DNA of 55,718 nucleotides from Bacteroidales bacterium KHT7 (GCA_900102385.1 FNBQ01000025.1:1-55718); one strand, 5' to 3'; positions 43,117 through 52,057 are shown, numbered from the stretch's first letter. Notes: generated by a model from the sequence alone, not told the origin. Translations and numbers: made by a program.

Positions 43117-45267
43117 TTACTTGAATACACTGTTTATGCCGCTGTCTTTTGCTTCCTTAACGTCCTCGTTGCTTATTCTTGAGGCATTGCTGCTCTTTGG
43201 CTTCAGATTTCCGAGGCGGATGTTTGCCGTGAAGATAACCGAGCGCATATTTACTCGCACATCAGAAATGCTGCTGAAGTCTGCGCCGCGAGTCTCGTCC
43301 TTAATCTTCATTACCGATGCAAACGGATTTATCGTGTTTACAGACAGGTTTACTCTGTCCTTGCAAAGCGACTTGCTAAGGTTCAGACCATGAACGCTGA
43401 TTGCCGGACTCTTTCCCTGCAACTTAAACTCAGGCGTGTTTGTAAAGCAGAAGAGGCTCAGTTTCAGTTTCCACCACAAATCCTGCTGAATGTTTGCCAT
43501 GATAGAACCTTGCCATCCGCTGTTCGAATAGCCCAGAACATCGCTTCGGAGGTCGGCATAACTAACCGAGCCGTTAATCATCGCCTTCGTCTTTGGCGTT
43601 AGGGTAACGCTACAGAAGAGGTTGAGCGACGTGTTGCGCTTCTTGGCGATGTTGCCGTAGGTTGTATGCATTACGTCGTTCTCGCTGAACGAATATTTCT
43701 CGATGCTGTTGTTTTGGAAGTTGTGACGGAGCGATGCGTTTATCATCACCTTCTGACTGAACATTCCATAAGAAAGCTGAATGTTGTGAATCTTCTCAGC
43801 CTCCAGATTTGGATTTCCATACTCGAGCATCGTTGGATTCTGAGTGTTTACATACGGATTGAGCAGAGAAATGCCCGGACGGCTTATTCGCATGTTGTAC
43901 GAAAGACCAAGATTCTGCATGTTCTTCAGATTCAGACCGAATGTCACGGTTGGAACTACATTGTCGTATCCGATAGAAAAATCGTTCTCCGTACCCGTAA
44001 TCTTCTGGCTCGTATGCTCGTATCTCACTCCTGCCTTCGAACTGAACATCTTGTAGTTGTAGCCGTAACTTGCATAGAGCGCGCCAATGTCGTTGGCGTT
44101 GCGATAATTCAGAAGCGATGTGTTACTTGTGTTTCGGCGGAAGATGTACTTCGCTCCCGTTTCGAGTCGCATGGTTGATGAAAGCGGCAGATTATAATCG
44201 GCCTGAAGCGTATTCTCGACCATATTGCTGCGGTTTGTCTCGCTATACGCAGGCATATACGCAACCGAATATTCACTCTCGCTCTCGGTGCGCGTTGGCT
44301 GACTGCTCAGGCGATAGGCAAGCATCAGACTATGTCCGTTTCCACCACGGAAATTATGCTTGTAGTCGGCTCCGGCAAAGAAATTATTGTTGCGAGTGCG
44401 ATTATTGCTGTGTGTCGAGTAGTTTGAATTCTGCGCGCCTCTGATATCCGTCAAGGCATCGCTCCAAGTGTGCTGAGGAGTAAACGAAACGCCGCCATTT
44501 ACAGAAAACGAGTTGAGCGAATCTACATCCACGCTTATGTCGGTGTTGGCATTTATAGAGTTTGTCCAGCCCTTTGTAAGCGATTTGAAAGTCTGCTTTG
44601 TGGCTGTTTCCATATTGTCGTACTGATTCTCGATCTCAATTTTAGGCTGAATAAGATAATTGTCGCCTACGTTGAGCGAAACCGTAACCTTCTTCTTCTG
44701 GATTGTCGAATATACTCCACCGCCGTTTACGCGGTTTCCGCCTATGGCATAGATGTTAGCCAGATAGCCTTCCATGCTGCTGTCGGTAAGCATCGTAATG
44801 TTAAGGATTCCGCCAGTACCCTCGGCATCGTACTTTGCGCCCGGATTTGTAACGACCTCGATATTCTTAACCACTGATGCCGGCATTGCCTTCAGAATCG
44901 TGCTCGGGTTCGAACTAATCATGGCATTTGGCTTGCCGTTTACATAAACCTTGAAACTGCTGCTTCCGTTTACCTTGATGTTATCCTGACCATCTACCGT
45001 CACCATCGGAACCTTACGGAGCATGTCGAGCACGTTGTTTGTCTTAGCATCCGAATCGTCCTTCACGCTGTAGGTAATCTTGTCCGACTCGACCTTTACG
45101 ATGCGCTTCTGTGCCACGACCTCAACGTTCTTCAGCGTGTCTTGCATAGCAGCCCATGAGTTTTCGAGCGAATCGAGCTGATGCTCAGTCATGTAACTTT
45201 GTGCAAAGGTCCTGTTTGCCGATAGCAGCGAAACAGTAATCAATCCTAAAAAAATCTTCTTATTCAT
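43117..45267 (-). CDS. TonB-dependent-receptor-like outer membrane beta-barrel protein
   Basis: The 716-residue protein has a signal peptide (MNKKIFLGLITVSLLSANRTFA), a plug domain with NVLDMLRKVPMVTVDG, KVYVNGKPNAMISSNPS and VVTNPGAKYDAEGTGGILNI, and a long region of beta-strands forming the barrel (outer membrane beta-barrel family 3 type). There is no N-terminal carboxypeptidase-like domain. The substrate is unknown. TATTTTTG on this strand (45292-45299) is the probable promoter element. It lies upstream of and in the same direction as the LytS/LytTR genes, which have their own promoter. Confidence 0.9.
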   Translation of the reverse strand: MNKKIFLGLITVSLLSANRTFAQSYMTEHQLDSLENSWAAMQDTLKNVEVVAQKRIVKVESDKITYSVKDDSDAKTNNVLDMLRKVPMVTVDGQDNIKVNGSSSFKVYVNGKPNAMISSNPSTILKAMPASVVKNIEVVTNPGAKYDAEGTGGILNITMLTDSSMEGYLANIYAIGGNRVNGGGVYSTIQKKKVTVSLNVGDNYLIQPKIEIENQYDNMETATKQTFKSLTKGWTNSINANTDISVDVDSLNSFSVNGGVSFTPQHTWSDALTDIRGAQNSNYSTHSNNRTRNNNFFAGADYKHNFRGGNGHSLMLAYRLSSQPTRTESESEYSVAYMPAYSETNRSNMVENTLQADYNLPLSSTMRLETGAKYIFRRNTSNTSLLNYRNANDIGALYASYGYNYKMFSSKAGVRYEHTSQKITGTENDFSIGYDNVVPTVTFGLNLKNMQNLGLSYNMRISRPGISLLNPYVNTQNPTMLEYGNPNLEAEKIHNIQLSYGMFSQKVMINASLRHNFQNNSIEKYSFSENDVMHTTYGNIAKKRNTSLNLFCSVTLTPKTKAMINGSVSYADLRSDVLGYSNSGWQGSIMANIQQDLWWKLKLSLFCFTNTPEFKLQGKSPAISVHGLNLSKSLCKDRVNLSVNTINPFASVMKIKDETRGADFSSISDVRVNMRSVIFTANIRLGNLKPKSSNASRISNEDVKEAKDSGINSVFK

Positions 45268-45397
45268 ATTTATTTCTTTTTTTATTTTCTGCAAAAATAA
45301 TCTATGCTGTTTCATCATTAAAATATTTTCGACCAAAGGGGATTTTCGTTCGACAAAAGTTCACCCTTGGCATCAATGCCGTTTGGTTTTACACAGA

Positions 45398-45436
45398 AAA
45401 ATCCGCCGGAAAAACAATTATTTCCGACGGATTTAT
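45398..45436 (-). terminator. terminator of the udk-nucleotidase operon
   Basis: On the minus strand AAATCCGTCGGAAA and TTTCCGGCGGATTT form a stem with one mismatch, followed by TTT. It lies 25 bases after the stop at 45461. Confidence 0.75.
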
Positions 45437-45460
45437 TTTATAATGATGTCCGATAATCAA

Positions 45461-46933
45461 TTACTTGTTGAAGTACTTCTTTCCGTTAATTACGACAATA
45501 CCCTTAGTGTCTGGAGCAACCTTTACACCGTGAAGGTTGTAAGCCTCAGAAGTCTTAACATCGGCAGAAACGGCTTCAACGCCTGTTGCCTCGGCAGCCT
45601 TTATTGCACGAAGGTAGATTGTTCCCTTCTTTGATGAAATGCCGCTAACGATACCTTCGATGTCGTAAAGCTGACCTTCCTTTGTAAACTCGCTCTCGGC
45701 TGGCAATTCAACCGTGCCAACGTTGCTAAGAGATACAACCTCATCGCCTTTATATATTGAATACTTCTTATTATCAACCTTCAGAGAAACGCCAGAAATC
45801 TTAACAAGATCGAAGATGTGCTGACAATTGATTACCTCGGCAAGAGTTGCAACAACAGGCTCGGCAACCACGCCTGATTTTGTAATCTGCAAAGCAGAAA
45901 CATCTGTATACTCGGCATCTGCCTTAGACTCGATAAACTCTGGCAGAGAATTGTAAGACTCTGCACAACCCTTTATTGCTCCGTTAAGGATGTCGTTAGT
46001 CTCAACCTTGTTTTTCAAGCCTGACATCTTGTAAAGTTCGATGCACTTGCCGTCCTCGCGCAAGAAAACCAAATCGCCGATAGCAAACAAAACCTTTGCG
46101 TTGTTCAATGTCAGAGTTGAAAAGTCCTGATAAACAGTTCCTGTCTTGTCCGAACTCCACTCAATAAGGTTTGAGACAGTGAATGGAGTAACCTTGTTTA
46201 CTTCGAAACTTGAAACAAAACTTGCCTTCTCACCCTTAACAGCGATTGCCTTGATTGTTGAAGTTGCAGAAACCTCGAACTCGTTAACATACCTTAGGCT
46301 TGATGTTGTAGGCTCAGTTCCGTCGAGAGTATAGTAGATGTCTGTACCCTCGTCGCCTGTTATGCTAACCTTTGTTGAAGTCTCGAACACCTTTGATGTT
46401 GCAGAGATTACAGGCTCGTTAACCTTACTTTCATCAACCTCGTAGAAAACGATTTTCTGAATCTGCGCATTATGCGCACTTAAAACCTTATAAACATAAG
46501 CGGTATTTGCAGCCTGATATTCAGGCTTTATTTTAAATGCGGCTGTAATATTACCACCTATTACCTTAGTACTTGCATCCTTGTCGCCAGCAAGGATATT
46601 AGCCTCCAAATTACCAGAAGCGCCTCCAGCACCGACAACCTCGATTCGTTCAACCTTGAAATCCATAGCAGGGAGTTCTATGGTAGAGCCCTTCTTACCG
46701 ATAAGCAAGGCTGTACCGCCTGACATATAATAGGCATTGGTTGCAGCAGTCAACTTTATGGTATAGGTTCCATCAGTAAAAGTACCACTTTTAACTCCAT
46801 CTCCCGATTTTGCAGGTAGTTTCCAAACCTTTGCACCATCGGTAAAATCCAATGTAACAACCTTCTGAGCACTTACGGCAGAGCACATCAGCAATGCGGC
46901 AAATGCAAAAATTGAACGTAAGAAATGTCCCAT
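45461..46933 (-). CDS. secreted protein with chitobiase/hexosaminidase C-terminal-type domain
   Basis: The 490-residue protein has a signal peptide (MGHFLRSIFAFAALLMCSAVSA). A beta-rich first part of about 150 residues is followed by a CHB_HEX_C_1-type repeat near 165-245 (VFETSTKVSITGDEGTDIYY, TLDGTEPTTSSLRY) and an OB-like region at about 260-430. The end reads AYNLHGVKVAPDTKGIVVIN and then GKKYFNK, a C-terminal pattern frequent in secreted proteins of Prevotella and relatives that resembles a sorting signal; whether it directs type IX secretion here is open. It is the last gene after udk and the split nucleotidase, 57 bases downstream. Confidence 0.75.
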   Translation of the reverse strand: MGHFLRSIFAFAALLMCSAVSAQKVVTLDFTDGAKVWKLPAKSGDGVKSGTFTDGTYTIKLTAATNAYYMSGGTALLIGKKGSTIELPAMDFKVERIEVVGAGGASGNLEANILAGDKDASTKVIGGNITAAFKIKPEYQAANTAYVYKVLSAHNAQIQKIVFYEVDESKVNEPVISATSKVFETSTKVSITGDEGTDIYYTLDGTEPTTSSLRYVNEFEVSATSTIKAIAVKGEKASFVSSFEVNKVTPFTVSNLIEWSSDKTGTVYQDFSTLTLNNAKVLFAIGDLVFLREDGKCIELYKMSGLKNKVETNDILNGAIKGCAESYNSLPEFIESKADAEYTDVSALQITKSGVVAEPVVATLAEVINCQHIFDLVKISGVSLKVDNKKYSIYKGDEVVSLSNVGTVELPAESEFTKEGQLYDIEGIVSGISSKKGTIYLRAIKAAEATGVEAVSADVKTSEAYNLHGVKVAPDTKGIVVINGKKYFNK

Positions 46934-46990
46934 AATAAAAAAAATTTTAGTTAATTATTATTTTGATTATTTATATGTAAAACCGAATCA

Positions 46991-47827
46991 TCATTCAACT
47001 TCGAGGACAGACTTTGCCACCCAGCGTCCGCTCTTTCCCATCTGGAAGTCGGGAACTTTCTTTCCGTCGGCATCCTTTACATAAAGCGGCTCGGTAAAAT
47101 AAGTGTGTGAATGTCCTCCAACAACATAATCGATGTAATGTGTCTCTGGAATAAACTCTTTATTGTCTGAACCAAGAATGTCCCAGCCAAGATGAGAAAT
47201 GCAGATTATGACATCGCACTTTTTAACGTCGTGCAAGTATTTTGTAACCTTGTTAACAGCCTCCGAAGGCTTGATATACTTGGCATTTCCGTAATTTACA
47301 TGTGCCACGAGTCCTGCAAGTCGTGGACTTACTCCAGTGATGCCAATCTTCTTGCCGCCACGCTTTACGATGATATAAGGCTTAACGATATTCTTAAGGC
47401 AAGTCTGGCTGAAATCGTAGTTGCAGCACACAACCTTGAACTTTGCCATCTTGAACAGGCGAGCCATATTGTCGAGTCCAAAATCGAATTCGTGATTGCC
47501 AATTCCGCAGGCATCATATTTCATCATGTTCATGAGTTTAACCTCAACCTCGCCCTTGAACTGGCTGTAATAGATTGAGCCTTGAGAGAAGTCGCCGTCG
47601 TCGAGCAGAAGCATGTCTGGATACAGTTTGCGCTGCTCGCGTATGAATTTTAAGCGACGCAGATATCCGCCCTTGTCTGCCATATCGGTTGCAAGATTTG
47701 CATTCAGCGGCTCAACGCAACTGTGCGTATCGTTTGTATGAAAGATAACAATCTCGGTTTTCTTCTGCGCAAAAGCCGAAATTGCCGTACACAGAAGCAT
47801 TATTGTAAGAAAACGTCTCATCATCAT
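46991..47827 (-). CDS. 5'-nucleotidase, separate metallophosphoesterase domain
   Basis: The 278-residue protein has a signal peptide (RRFLTIMLLCTAISAFAQ) and only the catalytic half of UshA-type nucleotidases. All metal motifs are intact: FHTNDTHS, LLDDGDFSQGS, GIGNHEFDFG, CISHLGWD and VVGGHSHTYF. The matching C-terminal substrate-binding domain is encoded by the gene just upstream, which overlaps it by 4 bases (ATGA). The two are expected to be exported separately and to assemble into one nucleotidase in the periplasm. Confidence 0.9.
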   Translation of the reverse strand: MMMRRFLTIMLLCTAISAFAQKKTEIVIFHTNDTHSCVEPLNANLATDMADKGGYLRRLKFIREQRKLYPDMLLLDDGDFSQGSIYYSQFKGEVEVKLMNMMKYDACGIGNHEFDFGLDNMARLFKMAKFKVVCCNYDFSQTCLKNIVKPYIIVKRGGKKIGITGVSPRLAGLVAHVNYGNAKYIKPSEAVNKVTKYLHDVKKCDVIICISHLGWDILGSDNKEFIPETHYIDYVVGGHSHTYFTEPLYVKDADGKKVPDFQMGKSGRWVAKSVLEVE

Positions 47828-48597
47828 TCTACTAATTTACATCTGCCGTCCTTTGCGGCACTAATCTTACGTCCTTCGGAATGAAGGCGTTTAATGTAAT
47901 TAAGGATAACCTCGCGCGCAAGCACGTTCTTTATTTCCTTCTTTATCGACTTCTTGAAATGTTCAAGATAGTCGTTGCCCTCTGCCATGTAATCGGTTGT
48001 GCAGATTATATATTCCTTGTTCAAATCAACAGGATCGCCGTTGATAGTTGCCTTTCGCAACTTTTTGTCGCGAGTTATTTCGAGACGGACATTGCGGCTC
48101 TGACATTCGCCGCCAGTGAATGCGATATCCTCAAAGAGTCCAACAACATCGCTTCCCTTCAGCGTTACAAAGGCAAGAAGATTGTTGAATGGCGCAAGAG
48201 CCAAGATGTCGCCGTTTCGGATTACGCCTTCGGGAATGTCGGCACGGTTTCCGCCCATGTTAAGGATTACAAAATCGGCTTTCTGACCGTAGCGTTCGCT
48301 CTCGTCAAAAAACGTATCAGCCATAAAATTGCCGAGCGCACTCTCCGGACGAAGGTCTACGCCGCTTTTCATGAATGTCTCACTGTATCCTACCACAGGC
48401 TGAAGAATACTGTCAACCTTCTGCTTGTATGGAGCCAAGAAAGCAACCGCATCGGCTTCGGGATTCTTGTCTAGTTCGTTTGTAATTTCAAATCGGGTTG
48501 CACTTTTAAGTCTTACCTTGCTCTGTGCAAAGGCATCGGAACTCGGAACGAGCACCAATGAGGCAAGAGTCAGATATGTTAATATTTTTTTATTCAT
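47824..48597 (-). CDS. 5'-nucleotidase, separate C-terminal (substrate-binding) domain
   Basis: The 257-residue protein has a signal peptide (MNKKILTYLTLASLVLVPSS, then DAFAQ) and only the 5_nucleotid_C domain. Motifs are SALGNFMADTF, ILNMGGNRADIPEGVI (the NGGG-like nucleotide loop), LAPFNNLLAFVTLKG and CTTDYMAEGNDYL. Alone it has no metal site. It lies 8 bases after udk and overlaps the catalytic-domain gene by 4 bases, with the two domains in reverse order compared with single-chain enzymes. Confidence 0.9.
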   Translation of the reverse strand: MNKKILTYLTLASLVLVPSSDAFAQSKVRLKSATRFEITNELDKNPEADAVAFLAPYKQKVDSILQPVVGYSETFMKSGVDLRPESALGNFMADTFFDESERYGQKADFVILNMGGNRADIPEGVIRNGDILALAPFNNLLAFVTLKGSDVVGLFEDIAFTGGECQSRNVRLEITRDKKLRKATINGDPVDLNKEYIICTTDYMAEGNDYLEHFKKSIKKEIKNVLAREVILNYIKRLHSEGRKISAAKDGRCKLVE

Positions 48598-48605
48598 CTG
48601 TCAAA

Positions 48606-49229
48606 TCAGATATTTTTTCGTTTCAACAAAATTCTCTCGATGTAATGACACATCAGGTTTATGGCCCTCTTGTTGTGTCCGCCCTGAGGGATGATGATGT
48701 CGGCATTCTGCTTTGTAGGCTCAACAAACTCCTGATGCATAGGCTTCAGGACTGCTTCATATCGCTGCAAAACCATCTCTACGGTTCTGCCACGCTCAAC
48801 AATGTCGCGCTGAATAACACGTATCAGGCGGTCGTCGGCATCGGCATCGACAAAGATTTTCAAGTCCATCAAGTCGCGCATCTCCTTGTTGTACAGAGCA
48901 AGGATTCCCTCGACGATGATAACTTCTTTTGGCTCAACGTGTACCGTTTCAGGCAGACGGTTGCTTTCGATATACGAATAGGTAGGTTGTTCAATCGCCT
49001 TTCCGTTTTTCAAGTCGCTTATCTGCTTTGAGAACAGTTCCCAGTCGAATGCGCTCGGATGGTCAAAGTTTAGCTTCCGGCGCTCATCCATCGTAAGATG
49101 CGTTGTATCGTTATAATACGAATCCTGACTGATAAGTGCCACCTCGTCCTTAGGCAAACGCTCTACTATCTTGCGTGCCACTGTGGTTTTGCCACTGCCC
49201 GTACCACCTGCAATTCCAATAATAATCAT
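48606..49229 (-). CDS. udk: uridine kinase
   Basis: The 207-residue enzyme phosphorylates uridine and cytidine. It shows the P-loop IGIAGGTGSGKTTVARKIV, SQDSYYNDTTHL, NFDHPSAFDWELF, PTYSYIESNRLPETV, IIVEGILALY and FVDADADDRLIRVIQRDI. The start is ATG 49229 (MIIIGIAGG); the frame extends further but TAATTTTG on this strand at 49265-49272 marks the promoter. It leads the operon with the split 5'-nucleotidase, which could supply nucleosides for it. Confidence 0.96.
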   Translation of the reverse strand: MIIIGIAGGTGSGKTTVARKIVERLPKDEVALISQDSYYNDTTHLTMDERRKLNFDHPSAFDWELFSKQISDLKNGKAIEQPTYSYIESNRLPETVHVEPKEVIIVEGILALYNKEMRDLMDLKIFVDADADDRLIRVIQRDIVERGRTVEMVLQRYEAVLKPMHQEFVEPTKQNADIIIPQGGHNKRAINLMCHYIERILLKRKNI

Positions 49230-49371
49230 GCTACTACCTTTAGTTATAATAAAAACCTTAACTGCAAAATTAGCAAAAATTTCTGTTGTGAGAAAAATAT
49301 TTTGCCATTTCTTCAAAATGTGTTATCTTCGCGCCAATATTAAGCAAAAACCAAACATAATTTTAGAATAA

Positions 49372-50553
49372 ATGAAAGAATTAGCTTTAAAGTACGGATG
49401 TAATCCTAACCAGAAGCCATCACGCATTTATATGGAAGAAGGCGAACTTCCTATCGAAGTTCTTAGTGGTAAACCGGGCTACATCAACTTTTTGGATGCT
49501 CTTAACAGCTGGCAGTTGGTAAAGGAACTGAAAGAAGCAACAGGGCTACCAGCCGCAGCGTCGTTCAAGCACGTTTCGCCAGCCGGCGCAGCAGTAGGAC
49601 TGCCAATGAACGACACTCTGAAGAAAATCTACTGGGTTGAAGACGCTCCTCTGCCTCTAACTCCAATAGCAACGGCATACGCCAGAGCACGCGGCGCCGA
49701 CAGAATGTCGTCATACGGAGATTTCATCGCACTCAGTGACACTTGCGACGAGGCTACGGCAATGCTCATCAAGCGCGAAGTATCAGACGGCGTAATCGCT
49801 CCAGACTTCACACCTAAGGCTCTTGAGATTCTAAAAGAAAAACGCAAAGGCACATACAACGTAATAAAAATAGACCCTACATACGTTCCTAATCCTATTG
49901 AACGCAAGCAGTGTTTCGGCGTTACATTCGAACAGGGCAGAAACGAGATTAAACTTAACGGCGACGAACTTTTCGCCAACATTCCAACCGACAACAAGAA
50001 CTTTACAGACGAGGCTAAGCGCGACCTTATGATTGCACTCATCACTCTGAAGTACACTCAGAGTAACTCTGTATGCTACGTCAAGGACGGACAGGCAATC
50101 GGCATCGGAGCCGGTCAGCAGAGCCGAATCCATTGTACTCGCCTTGCAGGAAACAAGGCTGACATTTGGTGGCTTCGCCAGCATCCAAAGGTTCTTAACC
50201 TGCCATTCGTTCCTAACATCCGCCGCGCTGACCGCGACAATACCATCGACATCTACATCAGCGAGGATCACGACGATGTTTTGGCTGATGGCGTATGGCA
50301 GCAGTTCTTTACAGAGAAGCCTGAAGTCCTGACAAGAGAGGAGAAGAAAGAATGGATTGCAAAGAATACAAACGTTGCTTTGGGTTCTGACGCATTCTTC
50401 CCATTCGGCGACAACATCGAGAGAGCACACAAGAGTGGCGTTCAGTATGTAGCACAGGCAGGCGGTTCTGTTCGCGACGACCATGTTATCGAGACATGTA
50501 ACAAGTACGGCATCGCTATGGCATTCACTGGCATCCGCTTGTTCCATCATTGA
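49372..50553 (+). CDS. AICAR formyltransferase, stand-alone (no IMP cyclohydrolase domain)
   Basis: The 393-residue protein corresponds to the formyltransferase part of PurH: LKYGCNPNQKPSRIY, AAASFKHVSPAGAAVGLP, RARGADRMSSYGDFIALSD, SNSVCYVKDGQAIGIGAGQQ, SRIHCTRLAGNKADIW and AQAGGSVRDDHVIETCNKYG. It carries out the ninth step of IMP synthesis. There is no N-terminal MGS-like cyclohydrolase domain, so IMP cyclohydrolase must be encoded elsewhere. TATCTTCG at 49323-49330 is a one-mismatch -7 element. It is monocistronic, divergent from udk. Confidence 0.9.
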   Translation: MKELALKYGCNPNQKPSRIYMEEGELPIEVLSGKPGYINFLDALNSWQLVKELKEATGLPAAASFKHVSPAGAAVGLPMNDTLKKIYWVEDAPLPLTPIATAYARARGADRMSSYGDFIALSDTCDEATAMLIKREVSDGVIAPDFTPKALEILKEKRKGTYNVIKIDPTYVPNPIERKQCFGVTFEQGRNEIKLNGDELFANIPTDNKNFTDEAKRDLMIALITLKYTQSNSVCYVKDGQAIGIGAGQQSRIHCTRLAGNKADIWWLRQHPKVLNLPFVPNIRRADRDNTIDIYISEDHDDVLADGVWQQFFTEKPEVLTREEKKEWIAKNTNVALGSDAFFPFGDNIERAHKSGVQYVAQAGGSVRDDHVIETCNKYGIAMAFTGIRLFHH

Positions 50554-50581
50554 TTTTCCCCTTCGGAAACTAAATATAAAA

Positions 50582-50619
50582 TCAGCGGACTTTCTCACGA
50601 GAGTCCGCTGTTTTTTTCT
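50582..50619 (+). terminator. terminator of the AICAR formyltransferase gene
   Basis: CAGCGGACT (50583-50591) pairs with AGTCCGCTG (50602-50610), with an inner partly paired loop, followed by TTTTTTTC. Confidence 0.9.
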
Positions 50620-51157
50620 TTTTCAAAACAAAGGTTTGTCATATCCTAACATAAAATGTGTTGAATTCGGCTGAGCCAAGAACTCCGATTTTTTTATTAG
50701 CCTTAAGTCTTAAAAACTCAACATTACCGGCATTTCAAATTATCAATACATCAGTTCGGCTCAATTATTATTCTCACGTATCTTGCATACGTCTTACAAG
50801 AATCCATCTTGGCACGATTTTTCAATTTTCAACTTTCTCAAAAAGCATTGTCAATTGTCCATTGTGAATTGTCAATTATCCTCGGCTTTCTTCCCCGTAC
50901 CTTGAACGTACCTTGCCCGAACCTTCCCCGTAGCTACCCCGTTCCTACTCCGAAGCTACCCCATCCCTTGCGGCTTGCTTCTTCGGTACTTCTTCGTACC
51001 CTGCGGCTTACTTGCGGCTTACCTGCCGCTATGTTGAATCTTACTATACCCAACCTTGAAAGTTACTTTGGGGCTCTTTTCTGCATAACGATTCTTTATT
51101 TTAATATCGTTGCAGAATTGCTTATGCCGCCCCCGCGTATCAATCTCCGCCAAACAG
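50620..51157. repeat. gene-free stretch with low-complexity and degenerate repeats
   Basis: No convincing gene is present. At 50848-50878 the motif CAATTGTC/GAATTGTC recurs in an AT-rich run. From about 50893 to 51030 short C-rich units recur with variation: CGTACCTTG twice, GTAGCTACCCCG beside GAAGCTACCCCA, CTTCGGTAC beside CTTCGTACC, and TGCGGCTTAC twice in tandem at 51002-51022. Composition differs from the flanks. Open frames here (for example 50809-51201) have no family resemblance. Confidence 0.5.
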
Positions 51158-51177
51158 AAAAGGCGATTTTCTCGCCA
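51157..51177 (-). terminator. possible terminator of the DUF3836-type gene
   Basis: On the minus strand GGCGA and TCGCC form a short stem with a 5-base loop followed by TTTTCTG. It lies about 70 bases after the stop at 51244. Confidence 0.45.
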
Positions 51178-51243
51178 TTTTCTGCCCGACTAAGATTTTA
51201 GGAGTTCTGATAAAAATTAAGATATAAATAGTTATTTCTCTAA

Positions 51244-51750
51244 TTAGTTCGCAATTCTCGAAGCCAAAAGGCATGAATCAATTCCCGAACAATCGTCAGA
51301 CAGTTCCCAGGCCTTCTTGCTTTCGTTCCAACAATACATCTCGCTGTTCTGAAGCGTTGTGCCGTCGCTCTCGGTTGTGTAAGCATACTTGCTTACTGGA
51401 CAACTCTTTCCGTTGCTCATACATTTCTGCAATTCTATCGTAACGGTGTCTCCGTTGTAAGAATAAAGAAACTTCTTAGACAACTTCCAAACCTTCTTGT
51501 ACGAATCCCACTCACTTACTCTCATGGCATCAGTCTTGCCGTCGGCATTATAGCTGTACTCGTATCTGAACTTCGGAGTCAAGAGCAGATTGCTCTCGGT
51601 ATAAATGTATCTTGTTGAAAGCTTACCGTCAACAACCTCGTCGTTGTGATAATACTTACTCAAATCGGAAGCCATTACACTTGCAGTACAACCAAACATG
51701 CAAAATAGTACGACTGCCAAAACCTTTACTCTAAAAATTCTTGTCTTCAT
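51244..51750 (-). CDS. DUF3836-type small exported protein
   Basis: The 168-residue protein has a signal peptide (MKTRIFRVKVLAVVLFCMFG, cleavage near VMASD; a lipobox reading at FGC is possible). The mature part is beta-rich with the phrases RYEYSYNADGKTDAMRVSEW and KFLYSYNGDTVTIELQ, which resemble DUF3836 proteins of Bacteroides. Function is unknown. Its promoter and an operator-like palindrome face the ABC operon, whose promoter carries a related palindrome, suggesting joint control by the GntR protein. Confidence 0.7.
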   Translation of the reverse strand: MKTRIFRVKVLAVVLFCMFGCTASVMASDLSKYYHNDEVVDGKLSTRYIYTESNLLLTPKFRYEYSYNADGKTDAMRVSEWDSYKKVWKLSKKFLYSYNGDTVTIELQKCMSNGKSCPVSKYAYTTESDGTTLQNSEMYCWNESKKAWELSDDCSGIDSCLLASRIAN

Positions 51751-51797
51751 AATTGTATCTAATTTTTTGTTAATATTCTTTTCTTTAATACTCGACT

Positions 51798-51821
51798 GGT
51801 GTATTAGTTAAGTATTACACC
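51798..51821 (-). promoter_or_regulatory. operator-like palindrome at the DUF3836 promoter
   Basis: GGTGTA and TACACC are the arms of a 24-base imperfect palindrome centred on TTAA. It starts right after TACTTTTG (51823-51830, minus strand), with TTG (51849-51851) 18 bases further up. Its 22-base core agrees with the palindrome at 52036-52057 in 15 positions. Confidence 0.6.
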
Positions 51822-52002
51822 GCAAAAGTATATATTATTTCCATTTCGCAAAACAGTTTAACATATTTTAACATTTTATTTTCTGGTTTTTCTGAAATAT
51901 AGCAACTTATACATATTATATTACAAGCGTCTTTTCCGCAAAGTATAAAGTATTGATTTAAAGAATATTTACACAGATATTCAATATTTCAAGGAAAAGA
52001 AT

Positions 52003-52033
52003 TTGGAAGAATAAATTATTATAATTACTTTTG
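52003..52033 (+). promoter_or_regulatory. promoter of the ABC-GntR operon
   Basis: TTG at 52003-52005 and TACTTTTG at 52026-52033 have a 20-base spacer, an exact fit to the consensus. The leader to ATG 52090 is about 50 bases. Confidence 0.75.
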
Positions 52034-52035
52034 CA

Positions 52036-52057
52036 GTGTACTACAATAGTATAACAC
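52036..52057 (+). promoter_or_regulatory. operator-like palindrome at the ABC operon promoter
   Basis: GTGTACTA, a CAA centre, and TAGTA with ACAC at the end form an imperfect palindrome (perfect core TACTA-CAA-TAGTA, 52039-52051) directly after the -7 element. It would block transcription when bound, as expected for a YtrA-type GntR repressor. Confidence 0.6.

Noticed and set aside
50809-51201. 130-codon plus-strand frame
   Set aside because: It covers the repetitive C-rich field, giving Pro/Leu/Arg-rich sequence without family or leader.
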